Positions 14,927 through 23,161 of a DNA stretch of 32,131 nt are shown here, piece after piece. Location: contig JAUVYQ010000011.1 in assembly GCA_030603035.1 (NCBI GenBank), positions 1-32,131 on the forward strand, read 5' to 3'. Positions within the stretch are counted from its first letter, which is position 1. Every line of letters begins with the position of its first letter. The notes below the pieces were generated by a model that had not been told where the DNA came from, made no database searches, and saw nothing but the letters and a program-made list of their open reading frames with translations. The translations under genes were made by a program, and so were the position numbers. This DNA comes from Phycisphaerae bacterium. Lineage in GTDB: Bacteria > Planctomycetota > Phycisphaerae > Sedimentisphaerales > SG8-4.

Positions 14927-16164
14927 AGCAAAGGCCAATTAGAGAAATGATTGCAAAACAAAAACTCCTCGTTCTCACAACCACATTCCCTCGTTGGAGT
15001 GGTGATACGATGCCGCCCTTTGTATACGAGCTTGCTAAAAGATTAACAAGAGATTTTGATGTTTCTATTTTAACACCTACTTATCCTGGAGCAAAGGCCG
15101 ATGAGGTCCTCGATGGAGTGAGAGTTCATAGATTCAGATATTTTTTAAAAAGGTATGAAAGACTTGCAGGAGGTTTAGGAATTCTACCAGCATTGAAGAA
15201 GAACAAATGGTATTATCTTCAAATCCCTTTTTTCATAGCAGCAGAATTTTTTGCGTTAAGAAAACAAATCAAAAAAAACCCACCCGATATTATTCACGCT
15301 CACTGGATCCCGAATGGTTTCATTGCAGCATTGATCAAGAAACTCTATGGCGTTTCTTTTGTTGTAACAGCACATGGATCAGATGTCTTTGGATTGCGGG
15401 GGACGTTCTCAACGGCTCTGAACAGGTTCGCATTGAAAAACGCGGATAGAGTAACTGTGGTGAGCAGTGTGCTTAGAGAAGAGGTATTGGCGAGAATCGA
15501 GTCCAAGCTAAGAATTGAAGTAATTTCTATGGGCGTAGATGATAAACATTTTAATCCGGACAAAAGAGATGATTCAATAAAAAAGAAATACGGAATAGAA
15601 GGGCCATTTATACTATTTGTGGGGAGGTTAATCGAATGTAAGGGTGTAAGATATCTTATTGAGGCTATGCCTGAGATAATTAAAGAATTTCCAAAAGCTA
15701 AATTGTTAATCGTCGGCAAGGGAGTATTAGAGAAAGAATTAAAAGATTTAACCAAAGAGTTGAGATTGGAAGCAAATATTGTGTTTACAGGTGGAATTCC
15801 CAATTATCTATTGCCGGCATATTATGCAACGGCGGATATTTTTGTTGGGCCTTCGATTATAGCAGAAGGAGGTGTCAGAGAGGGCTTGCCAGTAACTTTT
15901 ATGGAAGCGATGTCCTGTGGTGCTATTATTGTAACAACCGATTTGGAAGGAAATAAGGATTTGGTATTGAACAACCATTCAGGTTTTATTATTAGCCAGA
16001 GGAGCACTAAACATATCTCTGATAAGGTTCTTGAGCTTCTAAAGAATCGTTCTCTTATGTCCCGAATAAGAAACCAGGCCAGAGAAATAATAGTTGAGAA
16101 ATTTGATTGGGAAATAATATCAGAAAGATACAAGGACATCCTGAACAGCGTCATTAATCCTTAA
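14923..16164 (+). CDS. Family 4 glycosyltransferase
   Basis: A 413-residue GT-B retaining glycosyltransferase (GT4), cytoplasmic and probably membrane-associated, adding a sugar to a lipid-linked glycan. Seen: the N-terminal acceptor domain (VLTTTFPRWSGDTMPPFVYELAKRL, DIIHAHWIPNGFIAAL, VVTAHGSDVFGLRG) and the C-terminal donor domain (ILFVGRLIECKGVRYLIEAM, ADIFVGPSIIAEGGVREGLPVTFMEAMSCG with the E-x7-E style acidic residues). The ATG at 14923 overlaps the stop of the methyltransferase remnant (ATGA), indicating translational coupling, so the upstream nonsense mutation could reduce its expression. It is AT-rich like the genes on either side. Confidence 0.92.
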   Translation: MKQRPIREMIAKQKLLVLTTTFPRWSGDTMPPFVYELAKRLTRDFDVSILTPTYPGAKADEVLDGVRVHRFRYFLKRYERLAGGLGILPALKKNKWYYLQIPFFIAAEFFALRKQIKKNPPDIIHAHWIPNGFIAALIKKLYGVSFVVTAHGSDVFGLRGTFSTALNRFALKNADRVTVVSSVLREEVLARIESKLRIEVISMGVDDKHFNPDKRDDSIKKKYGIEGPFILFVGRLIECKGVRYLIEAMPEIIKEFPKAKLLIVGKGVLEKELKDLTKELRLEANIVFTGGIPNYLLPAYYATADIFVGPSIIAEGGVREGLPVTFMEAMSCGAIIVTTDLEGNKDLVLNNHSGFIISQRSTKHISDKVLELLKNRSLMSRIRNQAREIIVEKFDWEIISERYKDILNSVINP

Positions 16165-16232
16165 AATAAAAAACAAAAACGCCTGTTTTGATGAAATATA
16201 CCGATATATTTATTAAAATGCTGAATTGAAAT

Positions 16233-16660
16233 ATGCAGCGAGCAGCTCTAATTGTAAAATATTTTCCGGTAAGCAGCCGAATATCAGGAGTGACTTCGTT
16301 CGCTATGCTTTTGGCTAAACATTTAGCCAATACCTGACAAAGAACTATCAGAATCACACATCGCATTGGATATGGTAAGTGTGTCTGTTTTTACAGAATA
16401 TCGTGATGCCGAAGGAATGGCAGTTATGATTTTAGAGGCTACAGCATCAGGAAAGCCTATCGTGGTTTCCAATGTGAGTGGAATCCCTGATGCTGTGGAG
16501 GATGGGATCCACGGTTGTTTTGTGGAACAAAAACCCCGGAACATCCGGCGGAAAAAATTCCGTATTCAATAGAACGTCCTCAACTGAGGCGAAGAATCGG
16601 AGAAAAGCCATAAAAATAGCAAAAGAAAGATTCTCCTGGGAATAAATCGCAGGCAACACT
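16233..16660 (+). pseudogene. Decayed family 4 glycosyltransferase with internal deletion
   Basis: Two pieces of one GT4 gene remain. The N-terminal piece begins at ATG 16233 (MQRAALIVKYFPVSSRISG and on) and stops after 34 codons at TGA 16335. In another frame, sequence from about 16330 reads PDKELSESHIALDM and then VSVFTEYRDAEGMAVMILEA, ASGKPIVVSNVSGIPDAVEDG, the GT4 donor-site block. This breaks up after FVEQK; further matching fragments (RRRIGEKA, IAKERFSWE, IGIYNEA) appear in shifted frames up to about 16660. Some 250 codons of the middle are missing. The 207-nt frame at 16366-16572 is a remnant, not a gene. Confidence 0.75.
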
Positions 16661-16686
16661 ATAGGAATATATAATGAGGCAATATA

Positions 16687-17865
16687 ATGGTCCCCCGGAA
16701 TAGAAAAAAAGGGCAAAAAAATATTTTAATAATAACATCCGGTTTAACTGAAAATAAAGGAGACCAAGCTATTCTGAGAGCCAATATATATTTCATGAAA
16801 AAATATTTATCTGATATCAATATAGTTATTGAAGACGTGTTTTTAGATATCTTTAAATCTTTTCAAACTATTAAACATGTTTATTTTGCTAATGCCGTTG
16901 TTTTGAGCGTTGGGCATACCGTTCAGGATACTACAAGTAAATTATTTATTCCTTTTGTTTTCAGTAAAATTGTGTTGGCCATTCTTTTAAGTAAAAAAAT
17001 TTTAATATTTTCTGCAGGTGTAAGTGATTTGAAGTCAAAATTTCTAAAGAAATTAGTAGTAATAATAATGAATAAGTGTTCTTTTATCTCTGTTCGAGAT
17101 GAGGCGTCAAAACGACTCCTTGAAGAGTTTGGGGTAAAAAAGAACATTCATATTTCTTGCGATCCTGCACTGTTTTGTCCTAATGACATATTTTCGCCGC
17201 AAGACATTTCAATACAATTTGGAAGTTATAAGCCATACATTTGTATATCCCCAAGACGATGGTTCCACTATACCAGCTCTTTTTTTCCTCTTAAAAAAGT
17301 AGATGCTAAATACTTACCAAGAATGGAATTGTACAGAAATCAACTGACTAAGCTGGCTGATGGTGCGGTTTCGAGATTTAATTGTAATGTTATATTGGTT
17401 CCCATGAAACCTGGGAAAATAGATCAGCCTGGTGCAGATGATGATATATTTTGTAATGAAATATTAAACAATGCTAAAAACAAAAACAATATAATTGTTA
17501 TTGATTCATCGATAAATCTAAGTGAAACAATCACATTATTCAGAGGAGCAGAAGCAGTTGTAGGTGTTAGAATGCATTCATCGATATTGGCAGCAAAGAC
17601 TAATACGCCATTTGTTAACGTATATTATAATGAAAAGGGCCTAGGTTTTATGACCGCGATGGGCATGAAAAATTACGCGATATCAATTAAAGATTTTTCC
17701 CATGAAAAGGTATTAGATTTTCTGACTGATATATTTAAGAATAAGAAGAAAATAAAAAATCAAATGATTAGGAGAAAAAACGTACTATACGGGAAATTAT
17801 TAATAAACTATGCAAAGGTGAGGGAAATAATTGATAGAGACCCGGATTACCCAAGTAGTTCGTGA
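16687..17865 (+). CDS. Polysaccharide pyruvyl transferase family protein
   Basis: A 392-residue member of the CsaB/WcaK family, which transfers pyruvate from phosphoenolpyruvate to sugars of surface polysaccharides as ketals. Seen: SGLTENKGDQAILRANIYFM near the N-terminus, ISVRDEASKRLLEEFGV, a CDPALFC block, and the C-terminal GVRMHSSILAAKTNTPFVNVYY with R295 and H297, followed by NEKGLGF. This order is characteristic of the family. Start at ATG 16687; no strong Shine-Dalgarno sequence is visible (ATAATGAGGCAATATA). It has the lowest GC of the region and many AAA, ATA and AAT codons, unlike the genes after 18014, so horizontal acquisition of the cassette is likely. Acceptor sugar unknown; some relatives act in other glycan contexts. 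Confidence 0.88.
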   Translation: MVPRNRKKGQKNILIITSGLTENKGDQAILRANIYFMKKYLSDINIVIEDVFLDIFKSFQTIKHVYFANAVVLSVGHTVQDTTSKLFIPFVFSKIVLAILLSKKILIFSAGVSDLKSKFLKKLVVIIMNKCSFISVRDEASKRLLEEFGVKKNIHISCDPALFCPNDIFSPQDISIQFGSYKPYICISPRRWFHYTSSFFPLKKVDAKYLPRMELYRNQLTKLADGAVSRFNCNVILVPMKPGKIDQPGADDDIFCNEILNNAKNKNNIIVIDSSINLSETITLFRGAEAVVGVRMHSSILAAKTNTPFVNVYYNEKGLGFMTAMGMKNYAISIKDFSHEKVLDFLTDIFKNKKKIKNQMIRRKNVLYGKLLINYAKVREIIDRDPDYPSSS

Positions 17866-17992
17866 AAACGGCCTGGATTTTGATAGTATAGAGCTTATGG
17901 AGGCCATTCAAGCCAAAATCAACGATGTCGGCGTTTGCCGCCGGGCTCTGTTTCCTGAGGAAGTCAGGCAGCTCTATCAGAAGGCTCTTTAG
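17866..17992 (+). pseudogene. Possible C-terminal remnant of a LamG/jelly-roll domain
   Basis: From ATG 17897 a 31-codon frame reads KINDVGVCRRALFPEEVRQL and ends QKAL at TAG 17990. This closely resembles the last strand and helix of LamG-like (concanavalin) domains, whose usual form is IDDVRIYNRALSxEEVxxLY. GC content jumps relative to the preceding gene. With no domain upstream in any frame, it is at most a gene tail left at a recombination junction. Confidence 0.4.
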
Positions 17993-18013
17993 CGATTTGG
18001 AATTTGTAAGTGC

Positions 18014-19003
18014 ATGAAAAACTTAACCTCTATTAACAAGTTCGGAGGATGTAATATCTCCGGGTGGTTTAAGAATATTCTGGGGTTGGTGATACTTGTT
18101 TTCCTGTTGTGGTATCTGGCCAGGCACTGGGAACAGCTAAAGGCGCTGTTAGATTTAAGCCCGGAGCGGCTTTTTGTGATGTATTGTCTCTTGTTTTTGG
18201 TTTCTCTAAGCAGTGCGCGCGTGGTCCAATGTTTGCTAAATGCCCTAAAAACCAAGACTGGTTTTTGGGACATGGTTCGGCTGCATAATGCAGCTATACT
18301 GCTTAACTATGCCCCGATGAAATTCGGTACACTCTTCCGGGCGAATTATTTGAAACGTCACTATGGTCTCAGCTATGCGCACTTTGCGACCTTTTTTTTG
18401 TATATCACGTTTTTAATGACCGCAACTGCGGCAATCATAGGCCTGGCTGTTTTGCTAACAATCTACGGCTTGGGCGGATATGAAAACAAAATTCTGGCCC
18501 TTGTATTTGCGATAACAATCATCGGCTCATTGTTTTTTCTGTTCATACCACTGCCTATCCCTGCGGGCCAGGGACGGTTGAGTAGTACGCTGCGGAATTT
18601 TCTTTCCGGCCGAAGTCAAGTATCGAAAGAAAGGAAAACGATTTTCGTTGCGGCAGCGCTTTTGGCTGTAAATTTTTTCCTTACCGCTGTGCGTTTCGGG
18701 ATTATTTACAATAGTATGGGTAAGAGTATCCACGTGGGAGGATACCTTATTCTCGGGGCTCTGGGTTTTGTCGTTTTATTTATCGGGCTGACTCCCGGTT
18801 CATTGGGAATCAGAGAGCTTGTGCTTGGTTTCGGTGCGGTAGTTCTTGGCATACCATTGGAAGTGGGTATCCTGGCGGCGATGGTCGATAGAGCAATATC
18901 GATGAGTTATATATTTGTCGTAGGTGGCGGCTGCGCTTTGTCACTCTGGCGTAAGTCACCTGTTGATTTCAAAAAGCAACAGGAAAACTCCGCAGGCCGG
19001 TAA
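18014..19003 (+). CDS. Lysylphosphatidylglycerol-synthase-like TM flippase-type protein (YbhN/AglD-like)
   Basis: A 329-residue membrane protein with about eight hydrophobic segments, of the LPG_synthase_TM (UPF0104) family. Seen: SLSSARVVQCLLNALKTKTGFWDMVRLHNAA, APMKFGTLFRANYLKRHYGL (the conserved KxGxxxRxxxL block) and LFIGLTPGSLGIRELVLGFGAVVLG, equivalent to the TPGGLGxRE signature. Members move or anchor lipid-linked intermediates; several are encoded beside polyprenyl-phosphate glycosyltransferases, as here. It has no catalytic lysyltransferase domain, so it is not MprF itself. The ATG at 18014 has only a weak purine-rich site upstream. It ends 14 nt from the convergent GT-C gene, with no terminator between them. 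Confidence 0.85.
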   Translation: MKNLTSINKFGGCNISGWFKNILGLVILVFLLWYLARHWEQLKALLDLSPERLFVMYCLLFLVSLSSARVVQCLLNALKTKTGFWDMVRLHNAAILLNYAPMKFGTLFRANYLKRHYGLSYAHFATFFLYITFLMTATAAIIGLAVLLTIYGLGGYENKILALVFAITIIGSLFFLFIPLPIPAGQGRLSSTLRNFLSGRSQVSKERKTIFVAAALLAVNFFLTAVRFGIIYNSMGKSIHVGGYLILGALGFVVLFIGLTPGSLGIRELVLGFGAVVLGIPLEVGILAAMVDRAISMSYIFVVGGGCALSLWRKSPVDFKKQQENSAGR

Positions 19004-19017
19004 TATTAAGGTACCGC

Positions 19018-20712
19018 TCAATCAGCAGTGTTGCTTAAATCAAAAATCATATAGCTTGGCATACCGGCTCTGTAAAATTTGCCATCTTTGGATTCTCCCG
19101 GCTCGCCGGGGATTTGCTGATATTGATACCGTTGAGACAATTGTATTATAAGAGGCATCAGTGGCTTCAATTTAGGAATCAAATAGTAAGGATACTTTCC
19201 GGTCCTGGCTTTCTGTTCGATATCTTTGAGAGTTTCTGCAACCATGAGCTTCCTATTTTTCACTATCCCAGCCTGCACGATTTCTCTGTCCAGATACCAC
19301 GCAATCTCCGGCCGATAGAATGGTATCTTGGCTTTGCCTCCTTGATCGACAACGAAACTCTCAAAGCTCAAGAGGAATTTGTCGGGCGGTATGCTTTTAT
19401 TCAGTTTCTTAAACATTTCTATCTTGGCCGGCGCCTGCCACCGGATACCGTAATAGTAGTTGGTTCCGATTACGCTATATACGCAAAATAAACCGACCAG
19501 AATCAGCACAGCAACGTTTGCAAGATATTTATTTGCCTTTTTGAGAATATCAACGAGGAGCATAACACCTTGTGCGGCTGCTATCGCAACCAGAAAACAA
19601 AACGGTCTTTCCCAAGTTTGGTGCCTCCAGAGGCAACCTTTTAGAAGAAATTGCTGGAATACGGGAATCATAAAAAACAGCCAGAACTGAGGAAATTGTC
19701 TTGGTCTGCGTTTGTCTTGTTTGTTCGGTTTTGTCTCCATAAATACAAACAATTGTCCGAATGTCAAATACAGTGTTGTCGTTATCAAAATCGGCAGGGT
19801 AAAATTCGTTACTGCGAGTTCCCATAACCTTGCAAACCAAGCCCCCCAATCGTGCTGCTGCATTTCACCTGAGCCGGCCCGCCATTTATAGGTAATCAAT
19901 ATTCTTTCCCAGTCCCAACCATATCCGGCAGCCATTACAGTGAAGTTTATCATAAGACTTGCCGCTGGCGCAATAATCAATATGGCAAGCAAAATTATGT
20001 CTGGCATCTGTCTTTGTTTAATATATTTTCGGAGGCAGTGAAAAATATAATGGACACCTATGGCCAAGGCAAAGAAAAATCCCTCCCAGCTTACCTGCAG
20101 CATCATAAACAGCGAGAATGCTAAGCATATCTTGTAGAGTTTTGCGGGTTTGGGGCCGGCCCTTATACCTTTAATTATTACAAGATAGTTCCAGATGGCC
20201 CATAGCCCAAACGGGTAGAGCCAGCTTTGAGTGCCGAAATACCCAATCAAGGGAAAGAGACAAAACATAAGTCCGGCAAGCAGAGTGGTTTTATCGTCCA
20301 AAAGAGCCCGCAATATTTTCAAAAACAAGAGTAGTGTTATCACCGTCTGCATTATCCCAACTACTCGCAAGGACCATTCGTGGAAACCGAAAAGTGCCAT
20401 AAAGGGCACATTCAGGAGAGTTGGAAGCTGTGGGTGGTTAAGATACCTTAATGGGTTTTCAGTTGGTGGGTCACCCACAGCCTTGGTCAGCATGCCCTTC
20501 GTATAACCAAGGCCGTAATTAAGATGTACTCTGGCATTTAATGGGCCGTGAGCTTCAGCCCAGCTGTGCAGGCCATAAAACGGCCGGGTTATGTTATTCG
20601 AGGGGCTCCAAAATTGAGTCATTATTGAACAGAGCAAAACGACAAGTAATCCCGCACAGAGCCAGAAGCTAAGAGCTTTTTTTGATTGGCTTAAGCTGTC
20701 TTCTTTTTTCAT
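19018..20712 (-). CDS. GT-C type membrane glycosyltransferase
   Basis: A 564-residue polytopic protein with an N-terminal TM followed by a large loop (HSWAEAHGPLNARVHLNYGLG, then PLRYLNHPQLPTLLNVPFMAL), resembling the NHP/DHP-containing loop of PMT/ArnT-like GT-C enzymes, then about nine hydrophobic segments and a soluble C-terminal part of about 130 residues (VDQGGKAKIPFYRPEIAWYLDRE). GT-C enzymes take sugar from a polyprenyl phosphate on the outer face of the membrane. It is the only glycan gene on the minus strand and converges with the flippase-like gene. The ATG at 20712 is preceded by AGGAACGG, a good Shine-Dalgarno sequence at the right distance. Exact acceptor unknown. Confidence 0.8.
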   Translation of the reverse strand: MKKEDSLSQSKKALSFWLCAGLLVVLLCSIMTQFWSPSNNITRPFYGLHSWAEAHGPLNARVHLNYGLGYTKGMLTKAVGDPPTENPLRYLNHPQLPTLLNVPFMALFGFHEWSLRVVGIMQTVITLLLFLKILRALLDDKTTLLAGLMFCLFPLIGYFGTQSWLYPFGLWAIWNYLVIIKGIRAGPKPAKLYKICLAFSLFMMLQVSWEGFFFALAIGVHYIFHCLRKYIKQRQMPDIILLAILIIAPAASLMINFTVMAAGYGWDWERILITYKWRAGSGEMQQHDWGAWFARLWELAVTNFTLPILITTTLYLTFGQLFVFMETKPNKQDKRRPRQFPQFWLFFMIPVFQQFLLKGCLWRHQTWERPFCFLVAIAAAQGVMLLVDILKKANKYLANVAVLILVGLFCVYSVIGTNYYYGIRWQAPAKIEMFKKLNKSIPPDKFLLSFESFVVDQGGKAKIPFYRPEIAWYLDREIVQAGIVKNRKLMVAETLKDIEQKARTGKYPYYLIPKLKPLMPLIIQLSQRYQYQQIPGEPGESKDGKFYRAGMPSYMIFDLSNTAD

Positions 20713-20755
20713 AATCCGTTCCTGTCAAGCTGTATCATAGTAATAGTTAAAATAT

Positions 20756-20769
20756 CGGCTGTAAAGCCG
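20756..20769. promoter_or_regulatory. Small hairpin in the 5' leader of the minus-strand GT-C gene
   Basis: CGGCT GTAA AGCCG forms a 5-bp stem with a 4-nt loop about 45-60 nt upstream of the GT-C start. It has no obvious function, and no clear -35/-10 pair was recognised around it. The rest of 20713-20925 shows nothing gene-like. Confidence 0.3.
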
Positions 20770-20953
20770 TATTTGAGTAGATAAAATCGGTCCTGAATAG
20801 CAAATCACAGATTCAATCGCCAAGCAATAGTTTATTGCGTCATATTGTGGATTCTGCTTGTCCTTGTTTTGGCTACGTAGTAAGATAATAAAGCACAATG
20901 AAAGAAAGCAGGGAGTTCGTGAGAAGTGAACGCTTATTCGCGTCGCTCTTTCA

Positions 20954-20996
20954 TCGAACCGGGCGGTTCGGCCCACCGGGTAGCGTCCCGGTTTTT
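20954..20996 (+). terminator. Tandem hairpins ending in a U-run, intrinsic terminator or attenuator
   Basis: CGAACC-GGGC-GGTTCG (20954-20969) is followed by ACCGGG-TAGCGT-CCCGGT and TTTT (20975-20996), a textbook intrinsic terminator on the plus strand. No plus-strand gene ends just upstream, and a gene starts 45 nt downstream, so it is either an attenuator in that gene's leader or a relic of a gene lost at this spot. The sequence becomes abruptly GC-rich here. Confidence 0.6.
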
Positions 20997-21040
20997 GGAC
21001 CAGCGTTGCGCGGCTGCCTCAGGTTCGAAAGGAACATATC

Positions 21041-21676
21041 GTGAATGTTGCAGAACGACGCTTGAAACTGCTGCTGCGAGTCGTGGGGGTCGTATCTCTG
21101 CCGGCCGTCGTGGCTGTTTTTATGCCGCATTCCTGGCTGGTCCGGGGCGTGGAACTTGCCGAGCCCGGCACTGCCGTGCGGGTGCTTATGCCGTACCTGG
21201 CCCGGCTGGTCTCGGTGTTCTACTTCGGGCTTGGCTATCGCCTTCAACTCGTCGAAGCATCGTGGCCGAGCGCGCTTGATCTGGATTCGACTTTGCAATT
21301 CTCGGCCAAGTGGCGCAACGCCGGCGTTGCGCCCTGCCTTCCGGGCGGCTATCCCGCTCTGACATTGAAAGACTCCAAAGGTGGTATTGTTGGTATTGTT
21401 GGCGTCTTCGTTGATGACCGGTTCGATGTTCGCCTTCTGCCTATCGGGGCGCCTGGAAAAGCCAAAGTCGTCAATCAAGAAGCGACTTTCACAGTCTCAC
21501 CACTTTTGTACCGGAATTTCAGGCCTGGCATTCGAGAACCGGGCACCTACGAGATTTACATATCAGTTGGAACACGTACAGGGACACCTCGTATCGCATT
21601 GCCATTGCCTGAAAGCGACGGGAAACGCCGGTACCGCCTGGGGATGTTGAAAATAGTGTCGGCCAAAGAGAAATGA
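21041..21676 (+). CDS. Chimeric protein: membrane N-terminus fused to a DUF4832-like domain
   Basis: A 211-residue product. Residues 1-62 (RLLLRVVGVV style start, VAVFMPHSWLVRG, PYLARLVSVFYFG) resemble the first part of a small membrane protein family with consensus MPRSWM...YLARS.SA.Y. From GYRLQLVEASWP (about 65) it reads as a DUF4832 beta-sandwich (FSAKWRNAGVAPCLPGGYPALTLKD), a domain usually found at the C-terminus of larger carbohydrate-active proteins. The join at FYFG-LGYRL suggests fusion by deletion of two gene fragments. The GTG start at 21041 has AAAGGA 7 nt upstream. GC content in the first 250 nt is much higher than around it, suggesting acquisition. Both family matches are from memory; no function is proposed. 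Confidence 0.6.
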   Translation: MNVAERRLKLLLRVVGVVSLPAVVAVFMPHSWLVRGVELAEPGTAVRVLMPYLARLVSVFYFGLGYRLQLVEASWPSALDLDSTLQFSAKWRNAGVAPCLPGGYPALTLKDSKGGIVGIVGVFVDDRFDVRLLPIGAPGKAKVVNQEATFTVSPLLYRNFRPGIREPGTYEIYISVGTRTGTPRIALPLPESDGKRRYRLGMLKIVSAKEK

Positions 21677-21782
21677 AATCCTGTTATCAGTTGGCTGAAA
21701 GAACTTTTTGTAACATTAGAATAGATTCGTTTAAGTAATTTAGTCCGGTGCAGATAAACCCAACCGGCCGAGGAGGTGAAAA

Positions 21783-21827
21783 ATGAGCAGTTTTTTCTGC
21801 AAAATCTGCCATCAAGTTCAACAGTAG
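21783..21827 (+). CDS. Very short ORF (14 codons) with a strong ribosome-binding site
   Basis: ATG AGC AGT reads MSSFFCKICHQVQQ and stops at TAG 21825. GAGGAGGTG (21771-21779) is the strongest Shine-Dalgarno sequence in this part of the window and is ideally spaced. The CKIC pair is suggestive of a knuckle, but the peptide is too short to assign. It could be a leader peptide for the DUF1573 lipoprotein gene 118 nt downstream, or the truncated start of a lost gene. The rest of 21677-21945 shows no gene. Confidence 0.35.
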   Translation: MSSFFCKICHQVQQ

Positions 21828-21945
21828 TCCTGTTGTTGCAAATTCTAATGAGAAATTTCCTTGCTTTAAGACGTGTTTTTAGTTAAAATACAAGTTCCTG
21901 GTTGGCTGAAAACTACATATTACAGTTTGATTTGGAGATAAGAAT

Positions 21946-23094
21946 ATGAAACGCAATTGCTTGATTTTAGCCGCTTTTGCTGCCGGTTGTCTTTTGCTCT
22001 TGCAAATTGGCTGTCAAGAGGAGGCGAAGGCACCGGAAGGGTCTAAGACTGTATTGGTCCGGCAGAGTGCCGGACCCAACGAGCCGATGATTGGTCCGAC
22101 AAAAACTGAAACCGTACCTGAGGCCAATAAACCCAGCCCCTCCGGGGGGCGGGGTGAGCCGGCGCCAAAAATTACGTTTGAAAAAGTGATTCACGATTTC
22201 GGCAAAATCGGTTCGAAGTCAAATAACTCGTGTGAGTTCAAATTTAGAAACACGGGGGACAGCTTGTTGAAAATCGGGAAAATCGAGAAGTGCTGCAGCT
22301 TCTCGGCGAAGTTAAAAGGGAACAAGAAAGACTATGCACCAGGGGAAAGCGGGACTGTGATAATAACGTTTAATGCAAGCAGGTTTCGCGGTGCGTTGAC
22401 AAAATTTCAGCATGTGAACAGCAACGATAAGATAAGGCCCAGGGTTAGACTGACAGTAAAGGCCAAAATTGTTCCGAAAGTCAGTTATCAGCCGGAGAGA
22501 CTGAACCTTTTACTTAAGGATGAAAATGCCGGCTGTCCGGAGATTACGCTTACCAGTCTTGACAATCAGCCGTTTGCGATAAAGCAGTTCAAATCGACCG
22601 GCAATTCCATAACCGCAGATTTTGACCCTTCGGTGAAAAAGACGAAGTTTGTTCTTGAAGCCAAGGTCGATATGGAAAGGCTGCGAAGAGGTTTGAACGG
22701 GAGTATCAGCATCAGCCTGACTCATCCGGAATGCCGTACGGTTACTATTCCCTTTAACACGCGGCCGAGATTTAAGATTACCCCACCGTCGATTATCGTT
22801 TTGCGCGCTGAACCGCAAAAACCGATAAAAAGGGAAGTTTGGATACTCAATAACTATAACGAAGATTTCGAGGTTGAGTCGGCGTTACCGCAAAAAGGTA
22901 TTATAAAGATTTTGAATCAGGAAAAGATTGACAGTCGTCGTTATAAATTCGAGCTGGAGATAACGCCGCCGGCGGTTGAAGGCAAAAGAAGGTTTTTCAC
23001 GGATGTATTTGTTGTGAATATAAAAGGCGGCGAGAAACTTCAAATTAGCTGTCGCGGGTTCTATGATTCAAAATGGACACCCAAACGGCAATAA
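21946..23094 (+). CDS. Lipoprotein with DUF1573 domain
   Basis: A 382-residue predicted lipoprotein: signal peptide with C23 in LLQIGC, then an unstructured Pro/Glu-rich linker (about 25-75), then a DUF1573 domain (ITFEKVIHDFGKIGSKSNN, FRNTGDSLLKIGKIEKCCSF, APGESGTVIITFNA). The CC pair corresponds to the conserved cysteine region of DUF1573 proteins, whose fold is Ig/ASH-like. A second beta-rich half (about 185-375) has weaker repeats of the same type. Biochemical role unknown; DUF1573 genes commonly neighbour secreted redox or transport proteins, and here a haem lipoprotein follows 67 nt later. The linker includes SPSGGRGE, read from CCCCTCCGGGGGGCGGGG, which may be another small repeat insertion. 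Confidence 0.85.
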   Translation: MKRNCLILAAFAAGCLLLLQIGCQEEAKAPEGSKTVLVRQSAGPNEPMIGPTKTETVPEANKPSPSGGRGEPAPKITFEKVIHDFGKIGSKSNNSCEFKFRNTGDSLLKIGKIEKCCSFSAKLKGNKKDYAPGESGTVIITFNASRFRGALTKFQHVNSNDKIRPRVRLTVKAKIVPKVSYQPERLNLLLKDENAGCPEITLTSLDNQPFAIKQFKSTGNSITADFDPSVKKTKFVLEAKVDMERLRRGLNGSISISLTHPECRTVTIPFNTRPRFKITPPSIIVLRAEPQKPIKREVWILNNYNEDFEVESALPQKGIIKILNQEKIDSRRYKFELEITPPAVEGKRRFFTDVFVVNIKGGEKLQISCRGFYDSKWTPKRQ

Positions 23095-23161
23095 GGCGCG
23101 TTTTGCCGAATGTTGCCAGATGGTGTGCTCTATTGGTGGGGGATAAAAGCTGACCAGGCGT

